Part shown: piece by piece, positions 30,775-39,422 of the stretch | How the letters are laid out: each line of letters opens with the position of its first letter | Numbering within the stretch: position 1 is the stretch's first letter | NCBI RefSeq assembly: GCF_021601625.1 | Contig: NZ_BQHR01000004.1 | Coordinates: forward strand, 1-64,000 | Source: Pseudomonas paraglycinae | GTDB taxonomy: Bacteria > Pseudomonadota > Gammaproteobacteria > Pseudomonadales > Pseudomonadaceae | DNA: 64,000 nt | Direction of reading: 5' to 3' | Position numbers and translations under genes: made by a program | Notes under the pieces: model-generated | Told to the model about the DNA's origin: nothing | What the model saw: only the letters and a program-made list of their open reading frames with translations | Databases searched by the model: none

Positions 30775-32133
30775 TCAGACGCTCAGCAACAGGAACTCCC
30801 GCTCCCAGGAACTGATCACGCGCTTGAAGTTTTCATGCTCGGCGCGTTTCACCGCGACGTAGCCGCGCACGAACTTGCTGCCCAGGTAGCGCGCGACGGT
30901 GTCGCACTCTTCCATCTGGGTCAGGGCTTCTTCGATGGTGATCGGCAGGCGCAGGTTGCGGCGCTCGTAGGCCCGGCCTTCGACGGCAGCGCTCGGTTCG
31001 ATGCCTTCGACCATGCCGATGTAACCGCACAGCAGGCTCGCGGCGATGGCCAGGTACGGGTTGGCGTCGGCGCCCGGCAGACGGTTTTCAACCCGCATCG
31101 CCTCAGGCCCGGAGGTCGGCACCCGCAGGCCGACGGTGCGGTTTTCTTCGCCCCATTCGACGTTGACCGGTGCCGAGGTGTCCGGCAGGAAGCGGCGGAA
31201 CGAGTTCACGTTCGGCGCGAACATCGGCAGCACTTTCGGGATGTATTTCTGCAGGCCGCCGATGTGATGGCGGAACAGATCGCTCATGCTGCCGTCGGCA
31301 TTGGCGAAAATCGGTTGGCCACTGGCAATCTCGACCACGCTCTGGTGCAGGTGCATGGCGCTGCCGGGCTCATCGCCGATCGGCTTGGCCATGAAGGTCG
31401 CGGTCACGTTGTGCTTGAGCGCAGCTTCACGCAGGGTGCGTTTGAACACGGTGATCTGGTCGGCCAGATCCAGTGCATCGCCGTGGCGGAAGTTGATTTC
31501 CATCTGCGCCGGGCCGTCTTCGTGGATCAGCGTGTCCAGGTCCAGGCCTTGCAGTTCGCACCAGTCGTAGACGTCTTCGAACAGCGGATCGAATTCGTTG
31601 GCGGCGTCGATGGAGAACGACTGACGACCGCTTTCGGCGCGACCGGAACGGCCCAGCGGGGCCTTCAATGGCAAGTCCGGGTCTTCGCAGCGCTGGGTCA
31701 GGTAAAACTCCATTTCCGGCGCCACGATCGGCTTCCAGCCTTTGTCGGTGTACAGCTGCAGGACTTTCTTCAGTACGTTGCGCGGTGACAGTTCGATCGG
31801 GTTACCGAACTTGTCAAAGGTGTCGTGGATGACGATGGCAGTCGGCTCGATGGCCCATGGAATCACGTACACCGCGTCGCTCACCGGCTTGCAGACCATG
31901 TCGATGTCGGCCGGGTCGAGCAGGTCATAGTAGATGTCGTCGTCGACAAAATCCCCGGTTACCGTTTGCAGCAGCACACTTTCCGGCAGGCGCATGCCTC
32001 GCTCATGCAGGAACTTGTTGGTCGGTGCGATCTTGCCGCGGGCGATGCCGGTCAGGTCGCTGACCACGCATTCCACTTCGGTAATCTTGTGATCTTTCAG
32101 CCACGTGAACAGCTGATCGAAAGGGGCATTCAT
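30775..32133 (-). CDS. Glutamine synthetase family, gamma-glutamyl-amine ligase (PuuA-like)
   Basis: A 452-residue type I glutamine-synthetase-fold enzyme. Metal/ATP-site segments: VAPEMEFYL, HEDGPAQMEINF, GSAMHLHQSV and the GLRVPTSGPEAMRVENR block. PuuA-type ligases join glutamate to putrescine or another amine with ATP as the first step of the gamma-glutamyl route. First gene of the operon; start at 32133 with GAGG and a 5-base spacer. The divergent regulator resembles EutR, so ethanolamine (gamma-glutamyl-ethanolamide) is an alternative substrate. Confidence 0.9.
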   Translation of the reverse strand: MNAPFDQLFTWLKDHKITEVECVVSDLTGIARGKIAPTNKFLHERGMRLPESVLLQTVTGDFVDDDIYYDLLDPADIDMVCKPVSDAVYVIPWAIEPTAIVIHDTFDKFGNPIELSPRNVLKKVLQLYTDKGWKPIVAPEMEFYLTQRCEDPDLPLKAPLGRSGRAESGRQSFSIDAANEFDPLFEDVYDWCELQGLDLDTLIHEDGPAQMEINFRHGDALDLADQITVFKRTLREAALKHNVTATFMAKPIGDEPGSAMHLHQSVVEIASGQPIFANADGSMSDLFRHHIGGLQKYIPKVLPMFAPNVNSFRRFLPDTSAPVNVEWGEENRTVGLRVPTSGPEAMRVENRLPGADANPYLAIAASLLCGYIGMVEGIEPSAAVEGRAYERRNLRLPITIEEALTQMEECDTVARYLGSKFVRGYVAVKRAEHENFKRVISSWEREFLLLSV

Positions 32134-32295
32134 AAAGACCTCGTCGTTGGTTTTGTTGACGCGGGGGAAAAGCGATTTCATCTTTCGCAGGCTTCCCCTG
32201 TGGCGCGTTGACGACTATCTTGGGCGGGCCTTGCCGTTCCATCTATCCACTTTCAGCAGCACCAAAGCGCACCAAAAGAGTGCGCAAGGTTCCCC

Positions 32296-33204
32296 ATGAC
32301 GACGTGCAATCCGCTTCAGGTTCAAGCGTTCAACACCGCCGATGTCACCGAGCAAATCCGCGCCACGCCGGGTTGGGTTCAGCATTACCAGCAGATGTCG
32401 CCGGGGCATTTCGCCGGGCAGATCCGTTATCTGGATTTGCAGGGTGTGGAGGTTTACGAAGAACAGATGAACACCCGGGTCGAGCAGAATTTCAGCGCGC
32501 CGGAAGGCTCGCTGGCGTTCTGTTTCGATCGCAGCGACAACGCGCTCTATCTGCTCAATGAAGAGAGCCGCAACATCTGGATCACCCCGGAGAACTATCA
32601 GGAAATCGCCGTGGTGTTCGGCCCGGAGTTCGTCCAGCGCAACGGCCTGGACGTGGCCAGGCTGGAAGGTCTGTTCATGGCTCCGCTCAATGGCGCGCAG
32701 AATGGATTGTTCAGTCGCTGGCTAAGCTCGACTCTCACGAAGTTGTCGCAAACCCTTGATCAGCCAAGCAAAGAAGCGCTGACCCAGCAATTGCTCGAGG
32801 ACTGCCTGTTCATACTCGACAACGCGAGCGTGTGCCTGGACGGCGGTGGTTTGCAGCGCCGCGCCGAAGAGCGAATCACCCTCAAACGCGTAGGAGAGTG
32901 GGCGGCGGATTCACCGGAACAAACCCTCAATCTGCTGGAGCTGTCGCGGGTGGCCGGGGTTTCTCTTCGCCAGTTGCAGCAGACGTTCAAGGCGTACACC
33001 GGGATGTCGCCGAGCCATTGGCTGCGTTTGCGCCGGCTCAACAGTGCGCGGCGGGAATTGCTCAAACGCTCCCCGGCAGACACGACGGTGGCGGAGGTCG
33101 CGATGAACTGGTCGTTCTGGCATTTGGGGCGTTTTTCAAGCAGTTACCGAGCGTTGTTCAAGGAGTTGCCGAGCGAGACGTTGAAGCGCTCATCGTCGAT
33201 GTGA
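32296..33204 (+). CDS. AraC-family regulator, EutR-like
   Basis: A 302-residue regulator with a C-terminal double helix-turn-helix AraC domain (about 200-300; LSRVAGVSLRQLQQTFKAYTGMSPSHWLRLRRLN). The N-terminal part (GWVQHYQQMSPGHFAGQIR...) resembles the effector domain of EutR, the ethanolamine-responsive activator. It is divergent from the gamma-glutamyl-amine operon with a 162-bp gap that holds two direct GCACCAAA copies (about 32258-32277), candidate binding sites. It ends at a strong bidirectional terminator. Confidence 0.88.
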   Translation: MTTCNPLQVQAFNTADVTEQIRATPGWVQHYQQMSPGHFAGQIRYLDLQGVEVYEEQMNTRVEQNFSAPEGSLAFCFDRSDNALYLLNEESRNIWITPENYQEIAVVFGPEFVQRNGLDVARLEGLFMAPLNGAQNGLFSRWLSSTLTKLSQTLDQPSKEALTQQLLEDCLFILDNASVCLDGGGLQRRAEERITLKRVGEWAADSPEQTLNLLELSRVAGVSLRQLQQTFKAYTGMSPSHWLRLRRLNSARRELLKRSPADTTVAEVAMNWSFWHLGRFSSSYRALFKELPSETLKRSSSM

Positions 33205-33221
33205 CGGGCACTCTGCACCAC

Positions 33222-33273
33222 AAAAAAAGACGGGAGAGGTTTCGGTATTCGCCGAAATCTCTCCCGTCTTTTT
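33222..33273. terminator. Bidirectional Rho-independent terminator
   Basis: A stem of about 22 bp with a single mismatch: AAAAAGACGGGAGAGG... (33224-33245) pairs with the matching arm at 33252-33273, with an A-run before and a T-run after. It can stop the AraC-family gene from the left and the exopolysaccharide operon from the right. Confidence 0.93.
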
Positions 33274-33317
33274 CATTTATCGATAGGCCGATGTTGCCAA
33301 GCCTGTTGCGCTACCGA

Positions 33318-34367
33318 CTAACCAACTCTGAGACGCTTGAAGGAGGATGAAAGGGATCTTTTCATCAGTCTGGCCATCGGGGTTTCTATTTCTTTATGGA
33401 TGACATGGGAGGCACCTATCATCAAAGCGAGGGTGCCCCACAGCAGCACGTGAGGATTCACAGCCGGATAAGCCATATTGAAGATCATGAAGCCGATCAT
33501 TTGATGCAGCAGGTAAAGCGGGTAAGTCAGGGCGCCCAACGCTGTCCAGTCGAACCTCCCGATGGCTGACGTTTTATGCGTCGAGATAAAAAGAAACGTC
33601 ATGAAAAACAGGGCAATGACACCGCAGATAATCAAGGAATCGTATTCGGTCGAATATTTCAGTTCAATCGACTCGGCCCACTTGATCGCGTTGAAGCTGG
33701 CCAATGCCTGCGCGGCTGCCAGCAGGGAAATACGGGATTTGGTAAAACCCTTGTCCCAGATGATGTAGAACGTCGCGCCAGCGATGAAATAGGCCGCGTA
33801 GTCGGTGATCAGGACCGAGCGCAGTTTTTCGAAAGCAAAGACTTCCGCTGCGGCCGAGATCAGCAGCCAGAGCACAAGGAAGTTTTCTATTTTCTCTATC
33901 TTCTTGAAGGCCAACAGGACGGCGATCATCAGGTAGAACTTTATTTCGACGAACAGTGACCAGTAGACCCCGTCGATGGGTGGGACACCGATCAGGTCGC
34001 CGAGGAATGTCATGTTGATCATGTATTGATAAAAATCAGCCGAAAATCTTGGCTGACCAATGGCCAGCGTGACGAGAAAAGTGATCGTGCAGCAAACCCA
34101 GAAAGCCGGGCAGAGGCGGATGACGCGGGAAATGAAAAACGCTTTGAGATCGTTGTTCGAAGCCGTCATCAGGATCACGAATCCGCTGATCATGAAAAAC
34201 AGTTCGACGCCCAGGTAACCGTATTTGGCAACGTCAGCCAATAGCGGATAGGGCATTACCGACATATCGCCCCTCGCATAGCCGCGAAACGCATAGTGAA
34301 AAAACACCACGGCGATCGCGGCGAGGAAGCGCAGCAAGTCCAGTTCGTTCAGTCGTCGCTTGTTCAT
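33318..34367 (-). CDS. Acyltransferase family 3 (OafA/YrhL-like) membrane O-acyltransferase
   Basis: A polytopic membrane protein of about 349 residues. The N-terminal ELDLLRFLAAIAVVFFHYAF contains the conserved histidine and FFMISGFVILMT the second family motif; about ten hydrophobic helices. It is expected to O-acetylate or otherwise acylate the exopolysaccharide made by this cluster. Its base composition is clearly more AT-rich than its neighbours, suggesting separate acquisition. The start is uncertain: ATG 34367 (GGAG upstream) matches family N-termini, while in-frame ATGs at 34427 and 34442 would add 20-25 residues. It is the last gene before the bidirectional terminator. Confidence 0.85.
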   Translation of the reverse strand: MNKRRLNELDLLRFLAAIAVVFFHYAFRGYARGDMSVMPYPLLADVAKYGYLGVELFFMISGFVILMTASNNDLKAFFISRVIRLCPAFWVCCTITFLVTLAIGQPRFSADFYQYMINMTFLGDLIGVPPIDGVYWSLFVEIKFYLMIAVLLAFKKIEKIENFLVLWLLISAAAEVFAFEKLRSVLITDYAAYFIAGATFYIIWDKGFTKSRISLLAAAQALASFNAIKWAESIELKYSTEYDSLIICGVIALFFMTFLFISTHKTSAIGRFDWTALGALTYPLYLLHQMIGFMIFNMAYPAVNPHVLLWGTLALMIGASHVIHKEIETPMARLMKRSLSSSFKRLRVG

Positions 34368-34457
34368 GTACAGGCGCTCCAGACTCGTCAGCGCGGATCG
34401 ATCACTGAGGACTGTGTCGTGTGACATCCGACTCAAGGCCAAAGCGGCGTAGGGTGC

Positions 34458-35936
34458 TCAAGGACTGCGTAGCCACATGCGGATGTAATCGACTTCGAAC
34501 GTGGAGGGCAGGTCAGCATCGTCGACCACGCCGAACCATTTCCACATGGCCTCACTGTCAAAGACGATCTGCATGGGGTAGAAAAAGTGGTTGTTCTTCG
34601 ACTCCCTGACCAGTACGCCATCGACGTACCAGCGCAGGGTGTCGGGCTGCCAGTCGAAGCCGTAGACATGAAAGTCGCCGGCCAGCCGCCAGGGGCTGGT
34701 CCAGGTGCTGCCGTCGGCGATATGTTCGGTGCTCTGTGGCGTGGCCCAGAGGTGGGCGTTCATGTTGTAGGCGCGGTCCGAGGCCGCCTCTTTGGTCTTG
34801 CCGCCGATTTCAAAGATATCGATTTCGGTGGCGTTGTCGGCCATGCCTGTCCACGCCAGCCAGAACGCGCTGGAAGCCGCAGAGTTCATGGGTTTGGCCC
34901 GTGTTTCGTAATAGCCGTAGAAGCCGCGTTCGAGGGTACGAACCATCGCCGAGGTGTAATCCTTGAAACCTAGCTGCACGTATTTCGGCGGCAGGGTTTC
35001 CTTGCGAAAGACAATCTTCAGATAGCCGTTGCTGACGCTGGCATTGCGCTCGGTGAACAACGCCGGCTTGCGTCCCAGCGATTCGTTCCCGATAGCATTG
35101 TTGACGTGCCAGCGCGTGCGGTCGAGGGTGGTGCCATCGAACTCGTCGGACAGCGTGGTGTTGAGCAACCACCGGCCGGCATTGGCCTGATCGGACAACG
35201 GCAGATCGGCATGGATGTGGGACGGCAGAGCGTCCAGCGGGCCGACACGTGTCCAGGTATCGGCCTGAACCGGTATGGCCACGGACCACTTGTCCGCCAG
35301 GTACCGAAATACGCGCTGGCGCTCCGCGAGCGAGGCAAGCGGCCGGTCATACACCAGGACTTCGGCGATGTCGCCGCGAAAGTTTTCGGCATTGCCGACG
35401 GCATTGCGCCCCACGCCATACGGTCCCAGCGGGACGTCCTGCAGCTCAAGGACAGAAACCGTCGGCTCATAAGCACCGGTTTGCGGAAGGCTCACGGCGA
35501 AATTCGGCAGCACGTTATCGTTGCTGGCGGCCTGCGGTCGTGAACTGAACAAGCGTTGCCAGGGATCGACTCCGGCCTGTTCCGGCAACCGCCGGGACAC
35601 GATCAGTACGGTCACAGATCCTTTAGCCGTGCGCAGGGCCCGGCCGAGTAATCCCGAATTGCCGTCGAAGCGCACCACCGGATGACCGTTGAAGCCGTTC
35701 TCCATCCACTGTGGCGGTGAGGTGGCGTCAGCGACCGTCGCGTCATTGGCCTTGCCTGACTTGTCGCTCCAGCGCTGGAGACGGTTCTGCGCATCCAGAG
35801 TCACTGTTGACGCATCCGCCGCGTCCAGCCACAACATGAGCCCGGTGGTCGGCACCGCAGGAGGTGCCTGCGCGGCGTTGCTGATCAGCGAAACTGAAAA
35901 CAGCACGGCCAACAGACATTCTTTGAACATCGGCAT
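34458..35936 (-). CDS. Secreted glycoside hydrolase family 16 protein with LamG-like domain
   Basis: A 492-residue secreted protein. Signal peptide about 1-23. A concanavalin A-like/LamG region (about 30-220; LMLWLDAADAST, FRGDIAEVLVYDRPL) precedes a GH16 catalytic domain (about 255-490). The active-site motif is EIDIFE with Glu371, Asp373 and Glu376. GH16 enzymes cleave beta-glucans and galactans; inside exopolysaccharide clusters, such as succinoglycan ExoK, they trim the polymer. It probably acts on the polysaccharide made here in periplasm or outside. Start overlaps the galE stop by one base (TGATG). Confidence 0.9.
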   Translation of the reverse strand: MPMFKECLLAVLFSVSLISNAAQAPPAVPTTGLMLWLDAADASTVTLDAQNRLQRWSDKSGKANDATVADATSPPQWMENGFNGHPVVRFDGNSGLLGRALRTAKGSVTVLIVSRRLPEQAGVDPWQRLFSSRPQAASNDNVLPNFAVSLPQTGAYEPTVSVLELQDVPLGPYGVGRNAVGNAENFRGDIAEVLVYDRPLASLAERQRVFRYLADKWSVAIPVQADTWTRVGPLDALPSHIHADLPLSDQANAGRWLLNTTLSDEFDGTTLDRTRWHVNNAIGNESLGRKPALFTERNASVSNGYLKIVFRKETLPPKYVQLGFKDYTSAMVRTLERGFYGYYETRAKPMNSAASSAFWLAWTGMADNATEIDIFEIGGKTKEAASDRAYNMNAHLWATPQSTEHIADGSTWTSPWRLAGDFHVYGFDWQPDTLRWYVDGVLVRESKNNHFFYPMQIVFDSEAMWKWFGVVDDADLPSTFEVDYIRMWLRSP

Positions 35937-36991
35937 CACTTCACCGCAACGGGTGCCGGAATCTTGAATGAAGATTGATACCCCTGCGGATTGCACGACT
36001 GCCAGCGCCAGGTATCGGTGATCATTTGTTCCAGGCCACGCAGCGCGCTCCAGCCCAGTTCGCGTCCTGCCTTGGCGGGATCGGCCCAGCACTTGGCGAT
36101 GTCACCCGCGCGTCGAGGGACGAAACGGTAGGGAATGCTGATGCCGGTGATGTCTTCGAAGCTGTGGATGATTTGCAACACGCTGTAGCCAACGCCCGTT
36201 CCGAGGTTCCAGTAGTGAATGCCGTTGGCGTGCTGCAGCACCTGCAGGGCCTTGAGGTGACCGATGGCCAGGTCGACCACGTGGATGTAGTCGCGCACGC
36301 AGGTCCCGTCCACCGTGGGATAGTCGCTGCCGTACACCGTGAGTTCGGGTATCCGGCCTATGGCAACCTGGGTCAGGCACGGCAACAGGTTGTTGGGGCG
36401 GCCCCGCGGGTCTTCGCCGATCATTCCGCTTTCGTGGGCGCCGATCGGGTTGAAGTAACGCAACAATCCAATGCTCCAGCGCGGATCGGAGTTGCACAGA
36501 TCCGTCAGCAACTCTTCGATCATCAGCTTGGTGCGGCCATAGGGATTGACCGGTTTGCCGGTGCCAAAATCTTCGGCAATCGGCGTGCGCGTCGGCTCCC
36601 CGTACACCGTGGCTGACGAGCTGAACACCAGCCGGAATACGTTATTGCGGGCCATCGCCTGACACAGGCCAAGCGTGCCGGCAACGTTGTTGACGTAGTA
36701 ATCCAGCGGCTTGCGCACGCTTTCTTCGACGGATTTGAGACTGGCAAAGTGCACCACGGCCTCGATGTCGTGCCGGCTGAAGATATCGTCGAGCAGGACC
36801 GAGTCGCGAATATCGCCCTTGATGAAGTCGACGCGGGTCAGGGTCAGTTGCTCAAGGCGCCGGATGCACTCTCGACAGCTGTTGCACAGGTTGTCGAGCA
36901 CCAGCACTTTGTGGCCGGCGTTAATCAGGGCTAGCACAGTATGCGAGCCGATGTAGCCGGCACCGCCAGTAATCAACGTGGTTTTGCGCAT
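35936..36991 (-). CDS. galE: UDP-glucose 4-epimerase GalE
   Basis: A 351-residue extended short-chain dehydrogenase. NAD motif TGGAGYIGSHTV (8-19); SSSATVYG and the catalytic YGRTK; LRYFNPIGAHESG and NNLLPCLTQVA are characteristic of GalE. It interconverts UDP-glucose and UDP-galactose, providing galactose for the repeat unit. Start at 36991 with AGGAAGG upstream. The frame is open upstream into the flippase gene but without support. Confidence 0.93.
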   Translation of the reverse strand: MRKTTLITGGAGYIGSHTVLALINAGHKVLVLDNLCNSCRECIRRLEQLTLTRVDFIKGDIRDSVLLDDIFSRHDIEAVVHFASLKSVEESVRKPLDYYVNNVAGTLGLCQAMARNNVFRLVFSSSATVYGEPTRTPIAEDFGTGKPVNPYGRTKLMIEELLTDLCNSDPRWSIGLLRYFNPIGAHESGMIGEDPRGRPNNLLPCLTQVAIGRIPELTVYGSDYPTVDGTCVRDYIHVVDLAIGHLKALQVLQHANGIHYWNLGTGVGYSVLQIIHSFEDITGISIPYRFVPRRAGDIAKCWADPAKAGRELGWSALRGLEQMITDTWRWQSCNPQGYQSSFKIPAPVAVK

Positions 36992-37020
36992 GTTGAGGCC
37001 TTCCTGTTTCAGGGCTGAAC

Positions 37021-38439
37021 TCAGCGGGAGGTGAAAACCGATTTGAATTCCTGTGGCCAGTGTGGGTGCAGGGCGCTGTAACCCACGGCATAACTCAGTG
37101 CGCCGAGCACGACGCTGCCGGTCAAATGCACGTAGCCCTGGAGACCCAGCTGCGGTAGCACCAGCAGCACGGTTGCAGCCATGACCAGGGAAGCGATCAC
37201 GCTGCGGTAACTGGCTTCGAAATAGCCGCGCCAGCTGTAGCCGATCGCCGTGTTCAGGCCGCGGATTTGCAACGGCGTGATGACCAGCATGCGCGCCAGC
37301 AGAGCGACGGCTGCGGCCATGCCGCCGTACAGGTTGCCGAGGGTGTAGACCAGCGCCAGGGCCAGCGCGGTGGTCAGCACTTCGGCCTTGATCGTGAGGT
37401 GGCTGCGGTTGACCGCCACCAGTGCGGTGGTGGCGTACATGGCGCTGTTGCCGATGGCGGCCGTGCAAGCCAGTACTTGCAGCAGCGGGATGGCCTCTGC
37501 CCATTTGGCGCCGAAGATCAACAGGATCAGGTCGTTTGCCGTGAGTGCGAGTCCGATGAACAGGGGCGTCAACACAAACCCGCTGACGGCGGTAGAATCG
37601 CCAACGATCCCGATCAATCGTCTGGGCTCTGCGCTGCGCCGGGAGAACGCCGGCAGCGCGTAGCTCAGCAAGCCGTTGTAGATTGCGGTGCGTGGCAGTT
37701 CGATGATGCGCATCGCCATGTTGAACATGCCGACAGCGTTCGCCCCGGCGGTGATGCCCAGCACCACGTTGACCCCACGCTGCAGGGTTTGCGAGCTCAG
37801 TGCGTTGATGGCCACCGGTGCGCCTGACCTCAACAATTCACGCAGGATCGGACCGTCGATGTAAAAAGGGATACGTCGCGGGTCGGCGCGCATCAACACA
37901 ATGATCGACATCAATTCCATGATCAGCGCCTGGGCAATGACCGCCCACGCACCCAGCCCCCAAAGCGCAACGGCAATGCCACCGACGCCACCCGCCACTT
38001 TGCCCAGCAATGTGCGCGACGCCAGCATCTTGAAGTTACCGCTGCGGCGCATCTGCGCCACATAGACCCGCGCCATCATGGTGAACAGGATCTTTATCGA
38101 GGCTATCGCCGTCATCCATTGCAGCACCGGGTCGGGGGTGTACAGCATGACCGCGCCCGAAATGACGCCAATGCTCGCCAGACTGACCAGCACCGCCGCC
38201 CAGTAGGCGGTGCAGATGTGCTTGTCTTCCAGCCGCTCAAGCCGTACCAGCGGGTCTTCCAGCACCGACGAGTACACCAGGCCGATCAGTTCGACGATGG
38301 CAATGATGACCGTGCCCACACCCAGCTCGGCAGGCGACAGCAGCCTGGCGTAGGCGACAAAGGTAATCATCGACAGCAGGATCAGGCCGAATTTCTCGGT
38401 GAAGATCCAGGTCAATGTCGTCAGACGGTGGTTGGCCAT
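37021..38439 (-). CDS. Oligosaccharide flippase (Wzx-like, MOP superfamily)
   Basis: A 472-residue membrane protein with about twelve to fourteen hydrophobic helices. The N-terminal TWIFTEKFGLILLSMITFVAYARLLSPAELG is typical of the polysaccharide transporter (PST) family. It should flip the undecaprenyl-linked repeat unit to the periplasm for polymerisation by the Wzy protein in the same operon. Start at 38439 is chosen by similarity; only a weak ribosome site is seen, and it begins 13 nt after the glycosyltransferase stop, so coupling is likely. Confidence 0.88.
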   Translation of the reverse strand: MANHRLTTLTWIFTEKFGLILLSMITFVAYARLLSPAELGVGTVIIAIVELIGLVYSSVLEDPLVRLERLEDKHICTAYWAAVLVSLASIGVISGAVMLYTPDPVLQWMTAIASIKILFTMMARVYVAQMRRSGNFKMLASRTLLGKVAGGVGGIAVALWGLGAWAVIAQALIMELMSIIVLMRADPRRIPFYIDGPILRELLRSGAPVAINALSSQTLQRGVNVVLGITAGANAVGMFNMAMRIIELPRTAIYNGLLSYALPAFSRRSAEPRRLIGIVGDSTAVSGFVLTPLFIGLALTANDLILLIFGAKWAEAIPLLQVLACTAAIGNSAMYATTALVAVNRSHLTIKAEVLTTALALALVYTLGNLYGGMAAAVALLARMLVITPLQIRGLNTAIGYSWRGYFEASYRSVIASLVMAATVLLVLPQLGLQGYVHLTGSVVLGALSYAVGYSALHPHWPQEFKSVFTSR

Positions 38440-38452
38440 GGCGGATACCGTA

Positions 38453-39406
38453 TCAATGAGCCGTGGTTGACGCCGTTGCCTTGCGCAAGGTTCTGGCGCG
38501 GGCATAGAGGTAGCGCAAGGTCGGTTTGCCGCTGGCGAAGATCAGGGCCTGCCAGGAGCAATCCAGCATTCGCCGGTACACGCCGAGGACCTGGTCATGC
38601 TCGCCGCGTCGGGAAAACGCCTCGAGAAAATCGGTGTGGTTGCCCAGCACGAAATCGATCCGCTGCTGCCGGGTCAACTGCGCGCCGTAGCGGGCGAGGT
38701 ACACCTCGATGAAGCGGATTTTGTTCTGGTAGTACTTTTTCGGATTCGCGGTCATGTTGCCGCCATTGACCGTGCGCTCCAGCAACACCTCCGGCACCGT
38801 GTGGATCTCCCAATGCTCGGCGATCCGGGTCCACATGAAACGGTCTTCGGAATAACGCAGGCTGGCATCGAAGCCGCCCAGTTGCATGATCACGTCACGT
38901 TTGACCAGCGCGGTAGAGACGCCATTGACGACGTTGGCATGGATGAAATCGTAGAAGTGCCTGCCGTTCTTCAACCGGTCGTCCAGCTGGCGCCTGCCAT
39001 CGCTGTAATTGACTTGTGCATAGCAGTCGATCAGCCCCACCGGCCGGCCCTGGCGGGTGAGTTCGTCATACAGTGCCAGCTGTAACTCCAGCTTTCGCGG
39101 ATGCCATTGGTCATCGGCATCGAGCATTGCCACAAACGTTTCTTCGGAGTGCCGCATCCCATGATTACGGGCGCTGGCCTGGCCTTCGTTGGGTTGCTGT
39201 AACAGCGTCAAGCGAAACGGCGCGACAAAGTCTCTGACCCGCTGTGGTCCGTCATCGGTGGACCCGTCGTCGATGACGATGACGTGATCGGGCAGTCGGG
39301 TTTGCCGGGCCAGGGAGGTCAGTGTCTGCTCGATGCTTTCGGCGCCGTTGTACATCGGAATGATGACGCACACTGAATCTGCTGAACGGGGAGCTTGGTT
39401 TGGCAC
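38453..39406 (-). CDS. Family 2 glycosyltransferase
   Basis: A 317-residue GT-A enzyme. VCVIIPMYNGAESIEQTLTSL opens the fold (12-32); VIVIDDGSTDDG and the metal site MLDADDQWHP follow; FMWTRIAEH is the acceptor-side segment. No transmembrane helix, so it is a soluble or peripheral cytoplasmic transferase that adds one sugar to the growing lipid-linked unit. The sugar is unknown. Gap of 16 nt from the Wzy gene. Confidence 0.92.
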   Translation of the reverse strand: MPNQAPRSADSVCVIIPMYNGAESIEQTLTSLARQTRLPDHVIVIDDGSTDDGPQRVRDFVAPFRLTLLQQPNEGQASARNHGMRHSEETFVAMLDADDQWHPRKLELQLALYDELTRQGRPVGLIDCYAQVNYSDGRRQLDDRLKNGRHFYDFIHANVVNGVSTALVKRDVIMQLGGFDASLRYSEDRFMWTRIAEHWEIHTVPEVLLERTVNGGNMTANPKKYYQNKIRFIEVYLARYGAQLTRQQRIDFVLGNHTDFLEAFSRRGEHDQVLGVYRRMLDCSWQALIFASGKPTLRYLYARARTLRKATASTTAH

Positions 39407-39422
39407 GGTGATTCTCCTTGGG

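Noticed and set aside
32134-32295. Possible sigma-54 promoter upstream of the gamma-glutamyl ligase
   Set aside because: No GG-N10-GC pair with the right flanks was found on the minus strand; one near match has a 9-base spacer.
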